Part shown: piece after piece, positions 1 through 12,420 of the stretch
How positions within the stretch are numbered: the stretch's first letter is position 1
Layout: every line of letters begins with the position of its first letter
Source: Nothopassalora personata
Lineage: Eukaryota; Ascomycota; Dothideomycetes; Mycosphaerellales; Mycosphaerellaceae
Length of the DNA stretch: 64,000 nucleotides
NCBI GenBank assembly: GCA_033816765.1
Contig: CM066294.1
Span: 124,001-188,000 of the forward strand
Reading direction: 5' to 3'
Program-made: the position numbers and the translations under genes
Notes under the pieces: model-generated
Seen by the model: the letters and a program-made list of their open reading frames with translations, nothing else
The model's database searches: none
Told to the model about the DNA's origin: nothing

Positions 1-440
1 CAGCTAGTACATTAGGTCCGTTACTACGGCTACTAGTAAGCATTTCTTTAAACTTATTTAGCTAGTTACCTTAAATAGAGCGGTACGCTAGTGTACTAAG
101 TTTGCGCCTTAACGTCTCTAGTCACTTAGCCTCGGAAGCCTAACTTACTTAATAGGTAATTTATATGTCTTAATTATTATATCTATAAATGTAGAAGAAA
201 GGTAGCTATATATCTAGCTTATACACGGGTACGGACCTATAACCTATTTACTTTAAGTAACTTAGGTACACTCTATCCTACCTTACTCGCTACTATCCTT
301 CCTTGTTCTAGATATATATTTACTCTAAACGTCCTATAATCTATATTCTATCTCCTTACCTAACCTTACTCCTACTTCCCTAGGATTATAATAGTTTCAC
401 TCTAGAGCTTATAATACCTGGATTTCAGCCTCGGGTATAG
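1..440. other. AT-rich RIP-mutated sequence, no gene seen
   Basis: No reading frame longer than a few dozen codons and no recognisable motif. It precedes the Copia-1 coding remnant and may hold its leader or 5' LTR, but I found no matching copy downstream of that element, so no LTR is claimed. Confidence 0.5.
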
Positions 441-1992
441 GATAAATAGTATTAGTAGTAGCGTTAGTAGGTAAATAATACTACTAATAATCATTAGAAG
501 TAATAGCTCTAAGAGCCCGCTTAATCTACGGTTTATAGTACTATCTTAATGACCTTATAATACTATATAATAGTAACTACAATATATCTATAGCTTTAGA
601 AGAGAATAATATTATTCAAGACACTTTAGTGCTACTTATAGCTAAGCACTGTACTAGCTAGGTTATAGATTATAGTTATAGTTCTTATATAACAAATGTA
701 CTAAGTAATATAGTGGATTATTGACCTTATGATGTAGCTATCTATATAGGTAAGGGTACTATTACTACTATAGCGTATAGCATTACCTAATTAGACCTAT
801 ATAAGTACAATATTACCTATTTTTTGCAGGTATTATTTACACTAAGCCTTATAGCTAATTTAAATCTAATAGAGGCTCTCTACTATAAGAGTCTATACTA
901 CTATAATAATAACTAGATTCTCTTTATGAAGGGGGGTAGTACACGTACGGTAGCCCATTACTATAGTTATAATAGATTAATATTCTTAAAGCTAGAGAAC
1001 TCGCTAGTAGTAGGTACTATAGTAGCCCTTACTTTATCTAAGGTTAAGCCGTTAATACTAGTTATAACTAATCTATAGTACCGCCGGCCTAGATACATTT
1101 ATAGCCGTAAGCTAGTATACCTATATAATGATAAGCGTATTACTATTATTAGTAGCAGTAACCTTAATAAGTACCTATACGAGTACATTCCCTACTATAA
1201 GCTAATAGGTTATAAGGTATATAACCGCGTCCCTATAGTACGACCCTTAAGACTATACTATATTATTATAGTAGATGTTATTATAGTCTATAACCTTAGG
1301 CCCGTTAAGAAGAAATACTTTACTCTATTCACTTACCTAGTAAGCCTTAAGCGTATAATTTTTAACTTAGTATAGTAGGATAGTATAGCTTAGTACATTT
1401 ATATTATCTACTATTAAGTAAAGACGTAATATAACGTCTCGATTGCTATCTTTTATATTAATAGTAGTAGAGAGTAGAGCGGTAATGCTCTTACTAAGTC
1501 CCTATAAGATAAGGGATTTGTTCTATAGGTTATAGTACCTTATTTATTAGAATAGAATAGTAGTATAGAGGTTAGTAATTATATCATCTATACTATAGTA
1601 GGTAAGCTATTAATTAATACTAGACTTCTACTAGTACTTTAGCTAGAAGTAATATAGGCTTCCGTCTATCTTCTTAACCTTACTCTAAGTATAGCTATTA
1701 ACGGCTTAGTACCGTAGGGAGTTATTAATATATAGTAAGGTAGCTTAGTAAAGCCTAGTCTATTATATCTAAAAGCCTATAGCTACTAAGCCTTCGTCTA
1801 TAAGTATGATATTAGCTAAGGTAAGAAGTTTGATACTTGCTTACTATAGGGCAAGCTTATTAGCTATAATACCAGGACTATCTATCGTATTATACTATAA
1901 TACTAAGGCGTATAGATTGTTTTAAACTAAGTATATTTAGTTTATTAAGAGCAACGACCCTATTATAGCTATAGACCATAAACCTAAAGCTG

Positions 1993-2091
<99 letters not shown>

Positions 2092-4250
2092 GTACTAATA
2101 CTAATACTAAATACATTTTACTAGATAATATGTTCTTAGTAGAGCGTATCCTTAATTAAGACCTATGTCCTGTCCTATAGGCGCTAAACGGGGTATAACT
2201 CCTAGAAATAGTAATTTTAGGATATAGTACTACCTAAGAACATTACTATTATTGATAGACTAGCCAGTAATTTACTTGAGTAGTCTAATAAGAATATATC
2301 GTAATAACTTGTAAATACCTATAAAGATAAGGTACTAGACAACTTATCCGAGGTATAGCAAATAGCACCTCCGAGGCTAATAGTGAAGGACGATAAAGAC
2401 AACTTTGTGATACTTCCGATAGAGCCTACTTATTAGCCTACCGTACTACCTACGCTAACCAGTTACCCTTAGCGTAATTGTTAAGTACTATTTAAGGTAC
2501 GTAATCTAGCAAATAGTTATTGATTTGAGTCTAACCTAAAGTAGCGTATGGTACTATATTACTTACTTAAGTAAGCCTGTAAGTAGCTTATAGATATACT
2601 TTATATAACCGTAACTACTTTTATTATAGTAACTAACGGGCTAGATCTAGGGACTATTATTGTACTAAAGAATTATAAGGCCGTAATAAATATACTGTAA
2701 TACTCTTAGTAGCGTATAGCTAAAGAAGCTAAATTTACTAGTCTTAAGGACTAAAAAAGATAGGTCTATAAGATTAAGGCCCTACTACTGCTAGGCATAC
2801 GTATTATAAAGGGTAGATAATTCTACGCTATTAAGTTAGATACTAACGATAAGACTAGCCGCTTTAAGGTACGCTAGGTTGTCCGCAGTAATATATAGCG
2901 TAAAAGCGCCTATAACGAGACGTATATAGTAGTAGTAAGGGTTTCTACTTTACGTATACCCTACCCTACGCGTCAATTGCCAACTATAACCTAGAGTATA
3001 AGTAATATAATATTATAACTACTCTCTAACTATAATAAGTAAACGTAATGTCTATATTAAGATACCGTATGGTTTTAAGTAGAACAATAACGTCTATAAG
3101 CTCCGCTATACCCTACATAGCCTAAAGCAATTACTACTACTTTAGCACTAGGAGCTTAGTAAGTATCTACGCTTATTATGATTTATTCCTATTATAAGCG
3201 ATATCTACGTGTTTAAGTACGAGGGATTAAGCTCTATTATTATTATATATATAGATAATCTAATTATTCTTATAAAGAACAGTACTAAAGCAATTGTAGT
3301 ACTGCTAAAGGAGAAGTTTATAACACATAATCTCGGTAACGTATGCTATACCTAGGTATACGCATTATTCGAGACCGTAACAACCGTATCCTACGTATTG
3401 TTTAAGATAGCTATCTTTAGAAGCTAGCGGACGAACATAACATTATAGGTAAGCTACCGCGGGTACTAATAAATGTAAAGTACTAGTACCGTAAGGCTTG
3501 TATGGACTATAAGGTAGATAAAACCCTAAAGACGCGTTATTAGAAGGCTATAGGCAAGTATCTCTAGGTACTTATTATAACTAGACTAGATTATAGCTTT
3601 TATATACACTTACTTTACTACTTTCTTATAAATCTAACTATAGAATATACAGACGCTTTAATGTAAGTTATAAAGTATGTAGTAGGTTCTAAGTTTAGTA
3701 TACTATACTTTAAGGACGTATATACCGTATGTAATGTTTAGCTAAAGGGATACGTTAACACTATATAGGCTAATAACCTCGACAATAGGTAATCTATAGG
3801 AGCCTTCTTCTTTACGATAAGAGGTGTATTACTAACCTAGAAGTTAGGTCGCTAGACTATTATAACTCTATTCTTAATAGAGGCTAAGTATAGTTAACTA
3901 AACCTTAGAGTAAATAAAGCTATTAGTATTAGTAACTTACTTAAGAAGGTAGATTATAAAGTGCGACTATTCCCTATTACCTTATATAAAGATAATACAC
4001 TAGCAATTAATATTACAAAGTATAGTAGCGGTATAGGTGGTAGAATTAAGTATATTACTATAAGCTAGTACTGTATCCGTAAAGCTATTACTAAGGGTAA
4101 GGTTAAGCTTTAGTAGATTAGTACTTATAACTAGGTAGCTAACGGCTATACTAAGGCCTTAGGCTAGTTTAAGTATACTAATATTACTTAGTAACTTAAT
4201 GTAGCTAACTATAAGGCTACGATTAAGAATAATACCGAGCCTAATTAATA
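440..4250 (+). pseudogene. Copia-1: RIP-degenerate Ty1/copia pol polyprotein
   Basis: Reading through TAG codons gives the copia order. A protease-like segment (VIDYSYSSYITNV, near 670) is followed by a GAG-pre-integrase region, an integrase core (about 1270-1700), reverse transcriptase (about 2860-3500) and RNase H (about 3720-4210). The RT stretch contains VYKLRYTLHSLKQ and then YIDN (3248-3259), where the family has YVDD; the second catalytic Asp is now Asn, as a TG-to-TA change would give. RNase H ends with a clear copia tail (LIEAKYS, YKDNTLAINITK). No TSD or LTR pair was found, and the 5' end may be cut by the window or by decay. The pol would make a cDNA copy inside virus-like particles, but this copy cannot be functional. 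Confidence 0.85.
1992..2092. repeat. (AAT)n microsatellite
   Basis: About 100 bases of nearly uninterrupted AAT/ATAATG triplets lie inside Copia-1, between the integrase and RT parts. The triplet period keeps frame, so it could be an expanded Asn-rich linker rather than a later insertion. Confidence 0.9.
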
Positions 4251-5329
4251 GTAGTTCTTAGGCTTTAGGTAGATATAGTAATACCGCGCTAATTGTATTA
4301 TCTTAGTAGTTAACTACTCATTACACTACGTTATGCGTAGCTAATAAGAGTACGTAAAATACCTTTAACTTTAATATCAACTTTAGTAGTAACTAGGCCT
4401 ATATTACTACTACGTAATAACGACCTATAATAATAATATAGGAGTTAAATAAGGAGGATAGCTAAATATTAGTAAGCGAGCGTATATATTGCTTATTGTA
4501 TAATACACTAAGGGGCGGTATCTAGAACCTTGTTATAGGGGTAACTTAATAATGTTTATCCTAGTAGTTCTTTAGATACTAAGGCCCTAGCTACCTAAGG
4601 TACTGCTTTTTCCCTTAGATTACTTTCTCGTAGCTTTGTAGATTTCTCTCAATACATTAATCTACTTATGCTATCTTGACTCGTAGCTATATTATATTGT
4701 ATAGATGTTAGCTCTAAAAGTATTAGTAATACTACTACCTCGTATACCGGTACTTGTTAGTCTATATATATCTAGAGGATTACTTTAGATACTGTAACTC
4801 GTTAAGAGTTATAAACTTACGACGTTATCTAAGAACTCCTTTATAGGCCGCTAGTTCCGACCCTAATAAGCAAGTAACTCCTACATAGTACCGTCTATAT
4901 TATATTCCTAACTAAATATCCTACATTTTAGTAAGTCCGGAAGAGTTATTATTAGTAGACAAATCGTCTTCTTCTTTGCTCTTAGTCTCGTTCTATAGTA
5001 AGGTTACGACACCTAACTATAGTACTAGATTATCTATATCTATAGGTTACGACTCTATAAATATATACCTAGGCCTAGAATGTCTATTTCTATAGTCCTT
5101 CGTATATTTCTAAGCTATATCCGCCCCAATTCCTATTCCTACTAGATACTTACGTATAGCTTTCTTATTCTAATTACCTTAGAAGTTTATTCCTAACTAT
5201 TAAAACCTAGAGCTATAACTTCTAGATAGGATATCTAGATTACTTCTATACGAGAGAAGATCTAGTATTCTACGTCTCCTAGCGTAGGTATGTTACGAGG
5301 TCCTTAGATTAGTAGTATCCTACTAATAC
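4251..5329. other. Unclassified decayed sequence
   Basis: Downstream of Copia-1 RNase H. It is heavily TpA-enriched with stops in all frames. A purine run near 4441-4460 could be a relic polypurine tract of Copia-1, but I could not match a following LTR to any upstream copy. No gene is claimed. Confidence 0.4.
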
Positions 5330-6300
5330 GGCCTAAAGACTTATTATCTAGGACTCTGATTCTACTAGTAGTAAAAAGGCTAGAATTATTATAGACCGGA
5401 AACGGACATGTATTAACTGTAATAGTTTCTAAGCCTACAACGAGAATAGAGAATAAATAAGCCTAATATAACCTCTTTAACAATTGCTACAATTTAGAGA
5501 AGCTATAAAGAAACGGTCGTCTAGTACTAGATTAGGCTAACCTATAACCCTACTACTATAAGCTTAGACGTACTATTAGAATTGCCGTTACTATTATTAC
5601 CGCTCTTATTACGTACGCCTATACTAGACTAGCCTAAGCCTAAGACGAACTTCAAGTCTAGTTTAAGGTCTAATATAGAGTCTATTATATAGGTAAACTT
5701 ATATACCAAGTTGGACGGTAAGCTCTTACGACGTCTACTAAAGCTAAAGCTAAAAGGGAAGTCTAAGACTAACTAATTCTACTACCTCCACTACTACTAG
5801 GCTATAGTTAATAAAATTCACCTTAGTTATTATATTACTAGGTTATCCTTAGTCCTTAGTAGAAGGTAGCTATAGTTTTTTAATAGCATAACCTAATAAC
5901 GTAGACTTGAAAGAGCAGCTAGCGCTAATACCGTAACAGGCGGAGCCGGTAGACGTGCCTCCGCCGCCGTAGGATGGAACAGCTAATAGGAACGATAACT
6001 ACATACCGATAGGGTACGCCGAGTTGCCCTACGCTCTAGGACCCGCTACCTTTAGTCGACCGCCTCGGTTGCCGTTGCCTATTAAGGAGGAGGTGCATGC
6101 ACCTAGCTCGCCTATTATCTCGCTACAGGATCTTAAGGATGTGTTGAAGCTTAAGAGTGTAGATTTAGAGGAGGGACGGATACCTCGTAAGGCGAGCGTA
6201 CTGAACTCTACTACTATCGACGATAATGACGTTAGTAATTACGACGCCTTTGTTGTAGAGCCAACACATTAGGGAGCTGTGCGGGTTCCAACACTGTTAG
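5330..6300 (+). pseudogene. Unrecognised coding remnant with a weakly mutated C-terminal part
   Basis: Not recognised. Around 5390-5430 a frame reads DRKRTCINC, a possible zinc-binding fragment. From about 5640 a basic stretch appears (KPKPKTNFKSS...TKLDGKLLRRLLKLKLKGK). From about 5943 to the TAG at 6270 one frame is almost open. It is Pro-rich (EPVDVPPPP), then PYALGPATFSRPPRLPLP, IKEEVHAPSSP, a possible helix DLKDVLKLKSVDLEEGRIPR, and an acidic end (TTIDDNDVSNYDAF). The open part starts with no ATG; its first codon is an in-frame TTG at 6024, and it clearly extends upstream through one TAG. CpA and TpG are less depleted here than on either side. It may be the C-terminus of a gag-like protein or a captured host exon. 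Confidence 0.35.
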
Positions 6301-6489
6301 AGTAGAATGGGCAAGGCGTTAGTATAATACAAGGTAGGTTTACCGCCTCTAGGGTAGCTATTAGATAATGTTATAGATATCCCATTCTAGAACAACTAAG
6401 ATACTAAAGTTATTAGCTAATAGATTAATATAACGCGTTATAGGTAGTATGTAGTAAGCTAATTATTCCGTTAAATTATTTACTTACTT

Positions 6490-6871
6490 AGGCTTATTTA
6501 TTTATTATTTAAAGGACTAGTTCAAAGTGGACTATATATTAAATATATCTATCTAAGAATGTATATATACTTGAAAACAATAGGTGTAAGTAAATAACTA
6601 ATCTACTTATATAACTACTTTGTAGTAAATAGATCTTAAGCTTTAGTTCTATCTATAAGCCTAATTGCACCGGATTGTAATACACACCCTTAGCTTTTAC
6701 AGCTTATAGGTGAATAAGCTAATCAGTATATAATCGTATAATCCTCTATAGGCTATAGCACCATTGCCTATTATAGTAAAGTTAGGGCCCTTTTACTATG
6801 TCTTAATACAATAATAGTTCCATTTACGTACTATTTAAGTCTATAACTATATAACACGGGTAGGGTGCCCT
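6490..6871 (-). mobile_element. 3' end of a Copia-2-related element: decayed LTR plus internal stub
   Basis: The stretch around 6660-6725 aligns by eye with the internal junction of Copia-2 at 7055-7125. It has a GCACCGGATTGTAATACA-type LTR edge, then the CACCCTTAGC polypurine complement, then the shared AGGTGAATAAGCTAAT block. It is therefore a minus-oriented 3' LTR end followed by internal sequence of an older relative. That internal stub is cut at 6871 by the insertion of Copia-2. The left limit of this LTR is not visible. Confidence 0.55.
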
Positions 6872-7077
6872 TATTACGTTACAAGTGGTTAGAAGTCATG
6901 AAATGGGCTTATAAAGGTGTTTCAAAAGCAGGTAGTAGATTGCATGTATCTAAGCTAGAATTGAAAGGGCTGCTTATGAAAAGGCTGTAGGTGACTAATC
7001 AATGTCACCTGATTCTTAGCCGCTGCTGCCTTAGGTTTGATTAGGCTACAGCGCCGGTGCACGCTTAGATCGTAATA
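6872..7077 (-). repeat. Copia-2 3' LTR (RIP-mutated copy)
   Basis: Same length as the copy at 13831-14036 and alignable base by base. Differences are mainly CAG/CTG/TGG turned into TAG/CTA, for example GGCTGCATG in the right copy against GGCTGTAGG here. Confidence 0.92.
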
Positions 7078-7092
7078 CACCCCCTTAGCTCG
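7078..7092 (-). promoter_or_regulatory. Polypurine tract of Copia-2
   Basis: On the minus strand GAGCTAAGGGGGTG directly precedes the 3' LTR. A purine run abutting the LTR is the usual plus-strand DNA primer site of LTR retrotransposons. The same motif (TAAGGGG before TGT) recurs at 6681 and 27621. Confidence 0.75.
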
Positions 7093-8440
7093 TACGGCTT
7101 GTAGGTGAATAAGCTAATCGCATGTGATCGCGTGCACCCCATCCATCACCTATCACCCTACCCATAACGTAAGGCGTCGTTACTGTGCGCTTGTTAGAGC
7201 TCTATTATAAGCTGTACAGTAGGGCGCTAAGTTAGCGTTTTAGGTGAGGCTATTGTCCTAGCCTTACATCCCTATTTATAATCTTACTAAGTCCCTTACA
7301 CTACAGTTAACCTATATAATAGGTTCTGAGCGATGTGATTCTTGTCCGGTAGGGTAGCTAAGCTATTCTTATAGTACTGAACAGTAAGGCGTGCTATCTC
7401 CCTACATTTTAACGGACATATAAGGTTGTAGGTTCGAGTCCTAGGGGTTATTATATCTACTGAATTTATTGCTTAGCCTATCGTCCGCTTTAATGTCCGC
7501 TTCATTCTTAATCAAAATCCTAGGTGTCATAGTACGCTGTTGCTTCGGCAATTAGGGTACCTTACTACTATCTAATGATTACGTATATGTAACTTCGGTT
7601 ACGGTCTTAGAGAACTCCGCTTCCTACCTTAGGTAGAGATTACTATTCAGCTACGTCCTAGTAGGAACTCTTTTGCCTAATGAAAGGTCTTTATAGCTTA
7701 TGAAGGCCTTATCTTTCTACTTAGGGTAAGGGTAATCCTATCGACGGTAGTGCTACAGGTGCTATATGCCTAGCGGGTAGAGATGTTGTCTCTAAGTGAG
7801 GTGAGGACGATAATGTTATAGCGTTCGTTATGATATAGTAACGGAGGTAGTGATAGTAATGCTAATACTACTAGTAGTAGGGAAGTTAATGGTATTTCGG
7901 CGCTCGTAATTAGCTACGCCGTTACTAGTGCGTATGCGCTGTACCGCTACTAGTGACAGGGGTGTTTCCGGTCCTTTTACTATAGGCTAATAGGAGTCCG
8001 AGAAACACCTACTAGTAATAGTAGTGCTAGGGCAGCGCCGGTAAATGGTGGACGCTTACTCTAGCGGTAGCGGCGCTAGCGGCGCTAGGCGGTAGTACGG
8101 AGCCGGTAGAGGAGATAGTAGTGCCGAACATACTATATAACCTCTACCGGTCCATGTTAGTTAGTTAAAGAAAGAGGAAGGGTTTAGACCTAAAGAGGTG
8201 TTTTTATGCAGTCCTGCTACTAGTTCCTTCCTAATATGGCATAGAAGGATAAAAGGGAAGTCGCGCTTAGTAGTGGCTAATTACTATGTCGTTCTACATC
8301 GCTACTGCGATGCGCCGAGGAGAAGAGTCCTGTAGTTAAAGCCTAGTGCTAGTAACTGTCGAGAAGAGCTACTACTAGTGTAGTAGTAGGCCTACGCTTC
8401 TTAGGCGTTATTATCACCCCCTAAGGTGATGCGGCTAGTG
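7093..8440 (-). other. Long 3' untranslated region of Copia-2
   Basis: About 1.35 kb between the end of RNase H and the polypurine tract with no copia domain. Its distal part (about 7180-7470) is conserved in the fragment at 27621-28300. It contains a perfect tRNA T-arm/B-box string GGTTCGAGTCC (7431-7441, + strand), but no matching acceptor or D arm was found. Blocks of near-repeated GTAGTGCTA-type sequence occur around 7840-8080. Function unknown. Confidence 0.5.
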
Positions 8441-10770
8441 TTAGCATCTATAGTAGGCGCTAAGGAGCGTAGGTCTACGCCTTCCTTAGCTATGTTAAGC
8501 AGCTCTACGAAGCGCCTATGCTTTTATAGTAGTAGCAGCTTAGTAAGCCTATCTATAGGCATGTCGTTAGTGTTAAGATACCGAATCTCGATATCTCCTC
8601 GCTAGTTTCTCTAGCGGAGCTAGTAGTAGTAGATGTTAATATAGCGCAGCTTAGTGTTAAGCTTTTGCCCTTACTAGTTAACAAGTCGAATGGTCTAGGT
8701 ATTGTTATAGTATAGGTGTGTATACTAGTTGAACTCGAGATAGATCTCGGCGAAGATGCGTTCCTACTAGATTAGCTCTAATGCCGCTTATAACAGGCTA
8801 AGGAGTTCGGCTTCGGTTAAGGACTTAGTGACAGTAATCTACTTAGATGCTTTATAGTCGACTAGTCCGCCGAAGAGCATAAAGATCTATCCGCTAGAGC
8901 TGGTCCTATCGACGTTTATGCCGTAGGAGGCATCTAGTGTACCGAAGAACTTATGGTTCTTACCGAGATGTTTAGGTTAACTGTGTAGGCTAGTAATGTG
9001 CTTACTAGCGCTATACATAAGGTAGAGGTTCTTAGTCTCTAGGAGGTAGCGTAGGCACTAGTCTACAAGCTTTAGATACGTGTCTATTAGCTTAGTTAGA
9101 TACTACAAAAGCATTAATAGGGAAAAGGCAATGTCCGGGCGTGTGTATGTTGCTACGAAGTCAAGGGATCTAATACGTTGTTAGTAAGTAAGGATCTTAA
9201 TGGCTTCTATAATATAGCCTTTAGGCACCGTCTAGTTAAGGTGTTAATCTACTAGTACATTTGTCTTGCGTGCGCTAGTAGATATGCTAAACTTAGTAGC
9301 GAGCTTCTCGATGTAGTCCTCCTATAAGAGCTATAGTAGTCTCTTCTACCAATCTCGTATTACCTTAATTCCTAGAAACTAGGCAAGATCTCTAAGCTCG
9401 TGCATCTCGTACTTAGTAAGTAGATGCTTCTTAATGCTAAGTGCATAGTCCTTATGCTTACGGTAATATAGCATAACTAGGTCGTCCACATAAAAGAAGA
9501 ACATGACCTTATTATTATAGTAGATGCATTCGGAGTCCGAGAGAGGAACTATTCTAAGGGAGGCTAGCGTCTCGGTAAGGGAGTTGTACTATAACAAAGG
9601 GGACTCCTTTAGTCCGTAGAGGGCCTTAACCAGTTTAAGAGCGTGTCTATCGGCAGGGCGATTGATTCTAGGAGGCGGCTATAGATACATAGTGTATAGT
9701 AGGTCTAAGTTTAAGAAGGCGTTAACAACATTAAACTATTTAGCTTCTAGGTCGAAGCTCGCGGCTATAGTACAGTAGAGGCGAAACATGCTTACTAGTA
9801 ATGTAGCGGCGTATGTATCTAAGTGTGTGCCCTGTAGATCGCCTCTTACGCATAGCCGGGCCTTAAAGCTCTTTAGTATGCTATGCTTATCCAACTTGTA
9901 CTTGTACACCCACTTTAGCGGCAATGGTAGCTAAAGTCCGTCCTCTTACTAAGCATTATAATCCTTCTCTTAAATGTGTGGTCCATTTAAACGTGCCGGT
10001 TAAGACTGCTTTAGTAAACTCTTTAGCTATAGCTTCACGCTATTATTAGGCGAAGCGGTGCTTTATAGCGGCTCGGTAGTTTAGAGGTTCGGGCGGAAGG
10101 TTATCGCGGTGCATCGACGTAATGGTGTTAATAGTGCGTGTAGGGGAGGATCGGCGTGTTCGTACGACATCGTAGTACTTACGTCCTAGGTAACGAGGTC
10201 TCGGGCGGATGCCCGCCATCTAGCTAATAACAACGTTAGCGACTATGATATTATGTAGAGTATAGTAGAAGTAGGCGGTTCGGAGCCTCTTCCTAGTGTC
10301 GGTAAGGGTGTAGTTAGAATTAGGGGAAAACTCATCCATTTAACTAAGTTCTTCGAAGGGGATTACTAAAGGAGGAGCGGTAGCGACGTCTAGAGTCGTC
10401 GAAGTATCTATGTCTACTATAATCTCCTCACGGTCTTCCTCTATAAGTGCATCCATCAATTGCTACTTAAAGTCGTTAATATACTATTAAGACGCGTCAC
10501 TATTAACCGCGTTGTTTTAATAGCTATTGTTATAGTCGGAGTTCTCTATGCTCTTATTAGTCGATAGTTCGACCCCGGATTTGACCTAGTCTCGTAAAAG
10601 TGTAGGGGTTGCAGCGTCATTTAATAACGGCTAATTAAGTGGCTAGAAACTGCTATTACCTTTAGGTTGGTTGAATGTTGCTAGCGCTCGGTATTGTGGC
10701 TAGTGTGGTTCATGCCTAAGTAGTAATTGTTAATAGGCGTGTTAACGAGGGTTTTAATAGAGCGGCTACT
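8440..10770 (-). pseudogene. Copia-2 reverse transcriptase and RNase H
   Basis: The minus-strand frame reads almost continuously if TAG is bridged. An RT start (PLKWVYKYKLDKHSILKSFK, ARLCVRGDLQGTHLDTYA, about 9924-9780) is followed by VKALYGLKESPLL, FFYVDDLVML (catalytic YVDD intact, 9481-9492), the RNase H region with LDASYGINVDRTSSSG and SLTEAELLSLL, and the copia tail NTNDMPIDRLTKLL (about 8560). The order follows integrase as in Pseudoviridae. The segment 10000-10770 is the low-complexity linker between integrase and RT. The catalytic motif survives because its codons (GAC GAC) offer no TpG for RIP. The frame carries many TAG stops, so it is inactive. Confidence 0.9.
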
Positions 10771-12420
10771 ATTAAGCCTATTCTTCCACCCCCTCGGCCT
10801 GTGCTATGTCCTACTTATAGTAAGCCACATATAGGTCGTAGTACTGTTTAGGCTCTTCAGCCGGTTCTACTGTTACGATGTTCTTGATAGGGGTTAAGTA
10901 ACTAGCAGTGAGAATTGATGGGTCGTAGAGCGTAGTCTTATTAAAGAGGACGTCCTTTACCCGCATAACCGTATCTTTCGATGGGTCCCACACCCTATAG
11001 ATGTTAGTAGAGTCGTAGCCTATAAGGTATCCGATAAGTGCTCGTTCTTTAAGCTTCTTAGTCTTGCCTAGTTAAGTAGTGCTATGAATGTACACGTAGG
11101 CTAGGCAGCCGTATACTACTATATGGCCCACATTTAGTACCCTGCCTATTACTAATTCGAAGGGAGTCTTCTAGCCTTTTAATTAGATTAGTGACCGCTA
11201 GAGAATGTAGACGGTAGCTGCTATGCATTCATTCTAGAGCTTTTTAGGCAGGCGAGCATAAATGCGGATTGTGCGAGACATTGTAATAATGACGCCGCCC
11301 GCTCGTTCTACTAGGTCCTAGTTAGACGCGTAGTTAGTAGTGTTATGCCACTCAATTTAATTGTTGTTAATGGTTAAGCGGAAGGCTATACTAATGGCTG
11401 CTTCATTATCGCTATAGAAGTAAATAAACCTGCGCCTAATGAAATTAATGAAGCTAAGTAGGCTGTTGAAGCAAGCCAATACTAATGGTTAGTCCCTATT
11501 CTTAATAGTAAATTGAAAGTGCCCGTAGGTATCTAAATCGTAGAAATAAACCAGGTAACGATTACTATTGTATGCTAGTGTGAACTTAGCCAAATCTATG
11601 GCCACGTACCTATAGGGAGTTATTACCCTAATTAGCTTAGTCCTATTAAACACTTTATGTACCTTAGCTAGGCTACATGCTCTACAATGTGCAGTGAGGG
11701 GTGCTTTAGGTGCATTAGGGTTAATGACCACCTCCTCAACTCTGAACGGAAGCTAGTTAATGCGTTCAGCGCTAATATAGCCGAAGATTTAGTGCTACTA
11801 GCGGCCTAAGAGCTTACGGTGTTTAATGGGGGTCCTACTAGACGTTACTGCACCTTTAGTACCCCCTATGCTATTCATTACTGCTATGACGGTACGGTCG
11901 CCGTTAGAGTCCTAAATAGGCGGTGTTTAGATAGTATCACCCTTACTAATTGTGCTAATGAAGTGCGCTATGCGCTGCTTCTTAGTAATCTTTAGTAGGA
12001 TGCTCCTATTATTACTCGATGGCTATTTATAGACTATCTCTAACTAAGGCGGTATGAATACCTTAAAGAAGGGGATTGTGCCAGTAGGGCGGTGCAGGTC
12101 TATCAATTTCTTATTATTATAATAGACTGAATTAGTGCGTCCGTGCCACTAAAGTCTAGCCGTCTCTTTGCGTGAGTAGGAGATAACGTTCACATGAAAG
12201 CATAGGCAATAGGCTACATCCAATAGGGTGAATAGGATCCCCTCTATCTTTATGCGAACCTTGCCCAATGCGGCAATAGGGAATGTCGTGGTTCCGGCTT
12301 AGATTAATAAGGTAGTTAGGCGCTCTACAATGAATTCTACGCCCTACTAGTCATGGTAATTAATAACATAGGTGTCCAAGCAGTTATCGTATACCTAGCA
12401 ATCCCTAAAGTTAAAGCTTA
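10771..12420 (-). pseudogene. Copia-2 protease and integrase
   Basis: The open stretch 11489-11731 reads APLTAHCRACSLAKVHK, the His-Cys zinc-binding end typical of copia integrase. It is followed by YRYVAIDLAKF (first catalytic Asp) and later FYSDNEAAISIAF (second Asp). Further on come LKGWKTPFELVIGR-like text and VYGCLAYVYIHST, then the integrase C-terminal region ending in the open stretch 10811-10993 (WDPSKDTVMRVKDVLFN, a standard copia integrase tail). The protease should lie about 12100-12420, where aspartic-protease context (VIVERLTTLL, ALGKVRIKIEGILFTLLDVAYC) can be read, but I do not see an unambiguous DSG. Confidence 0.85.
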
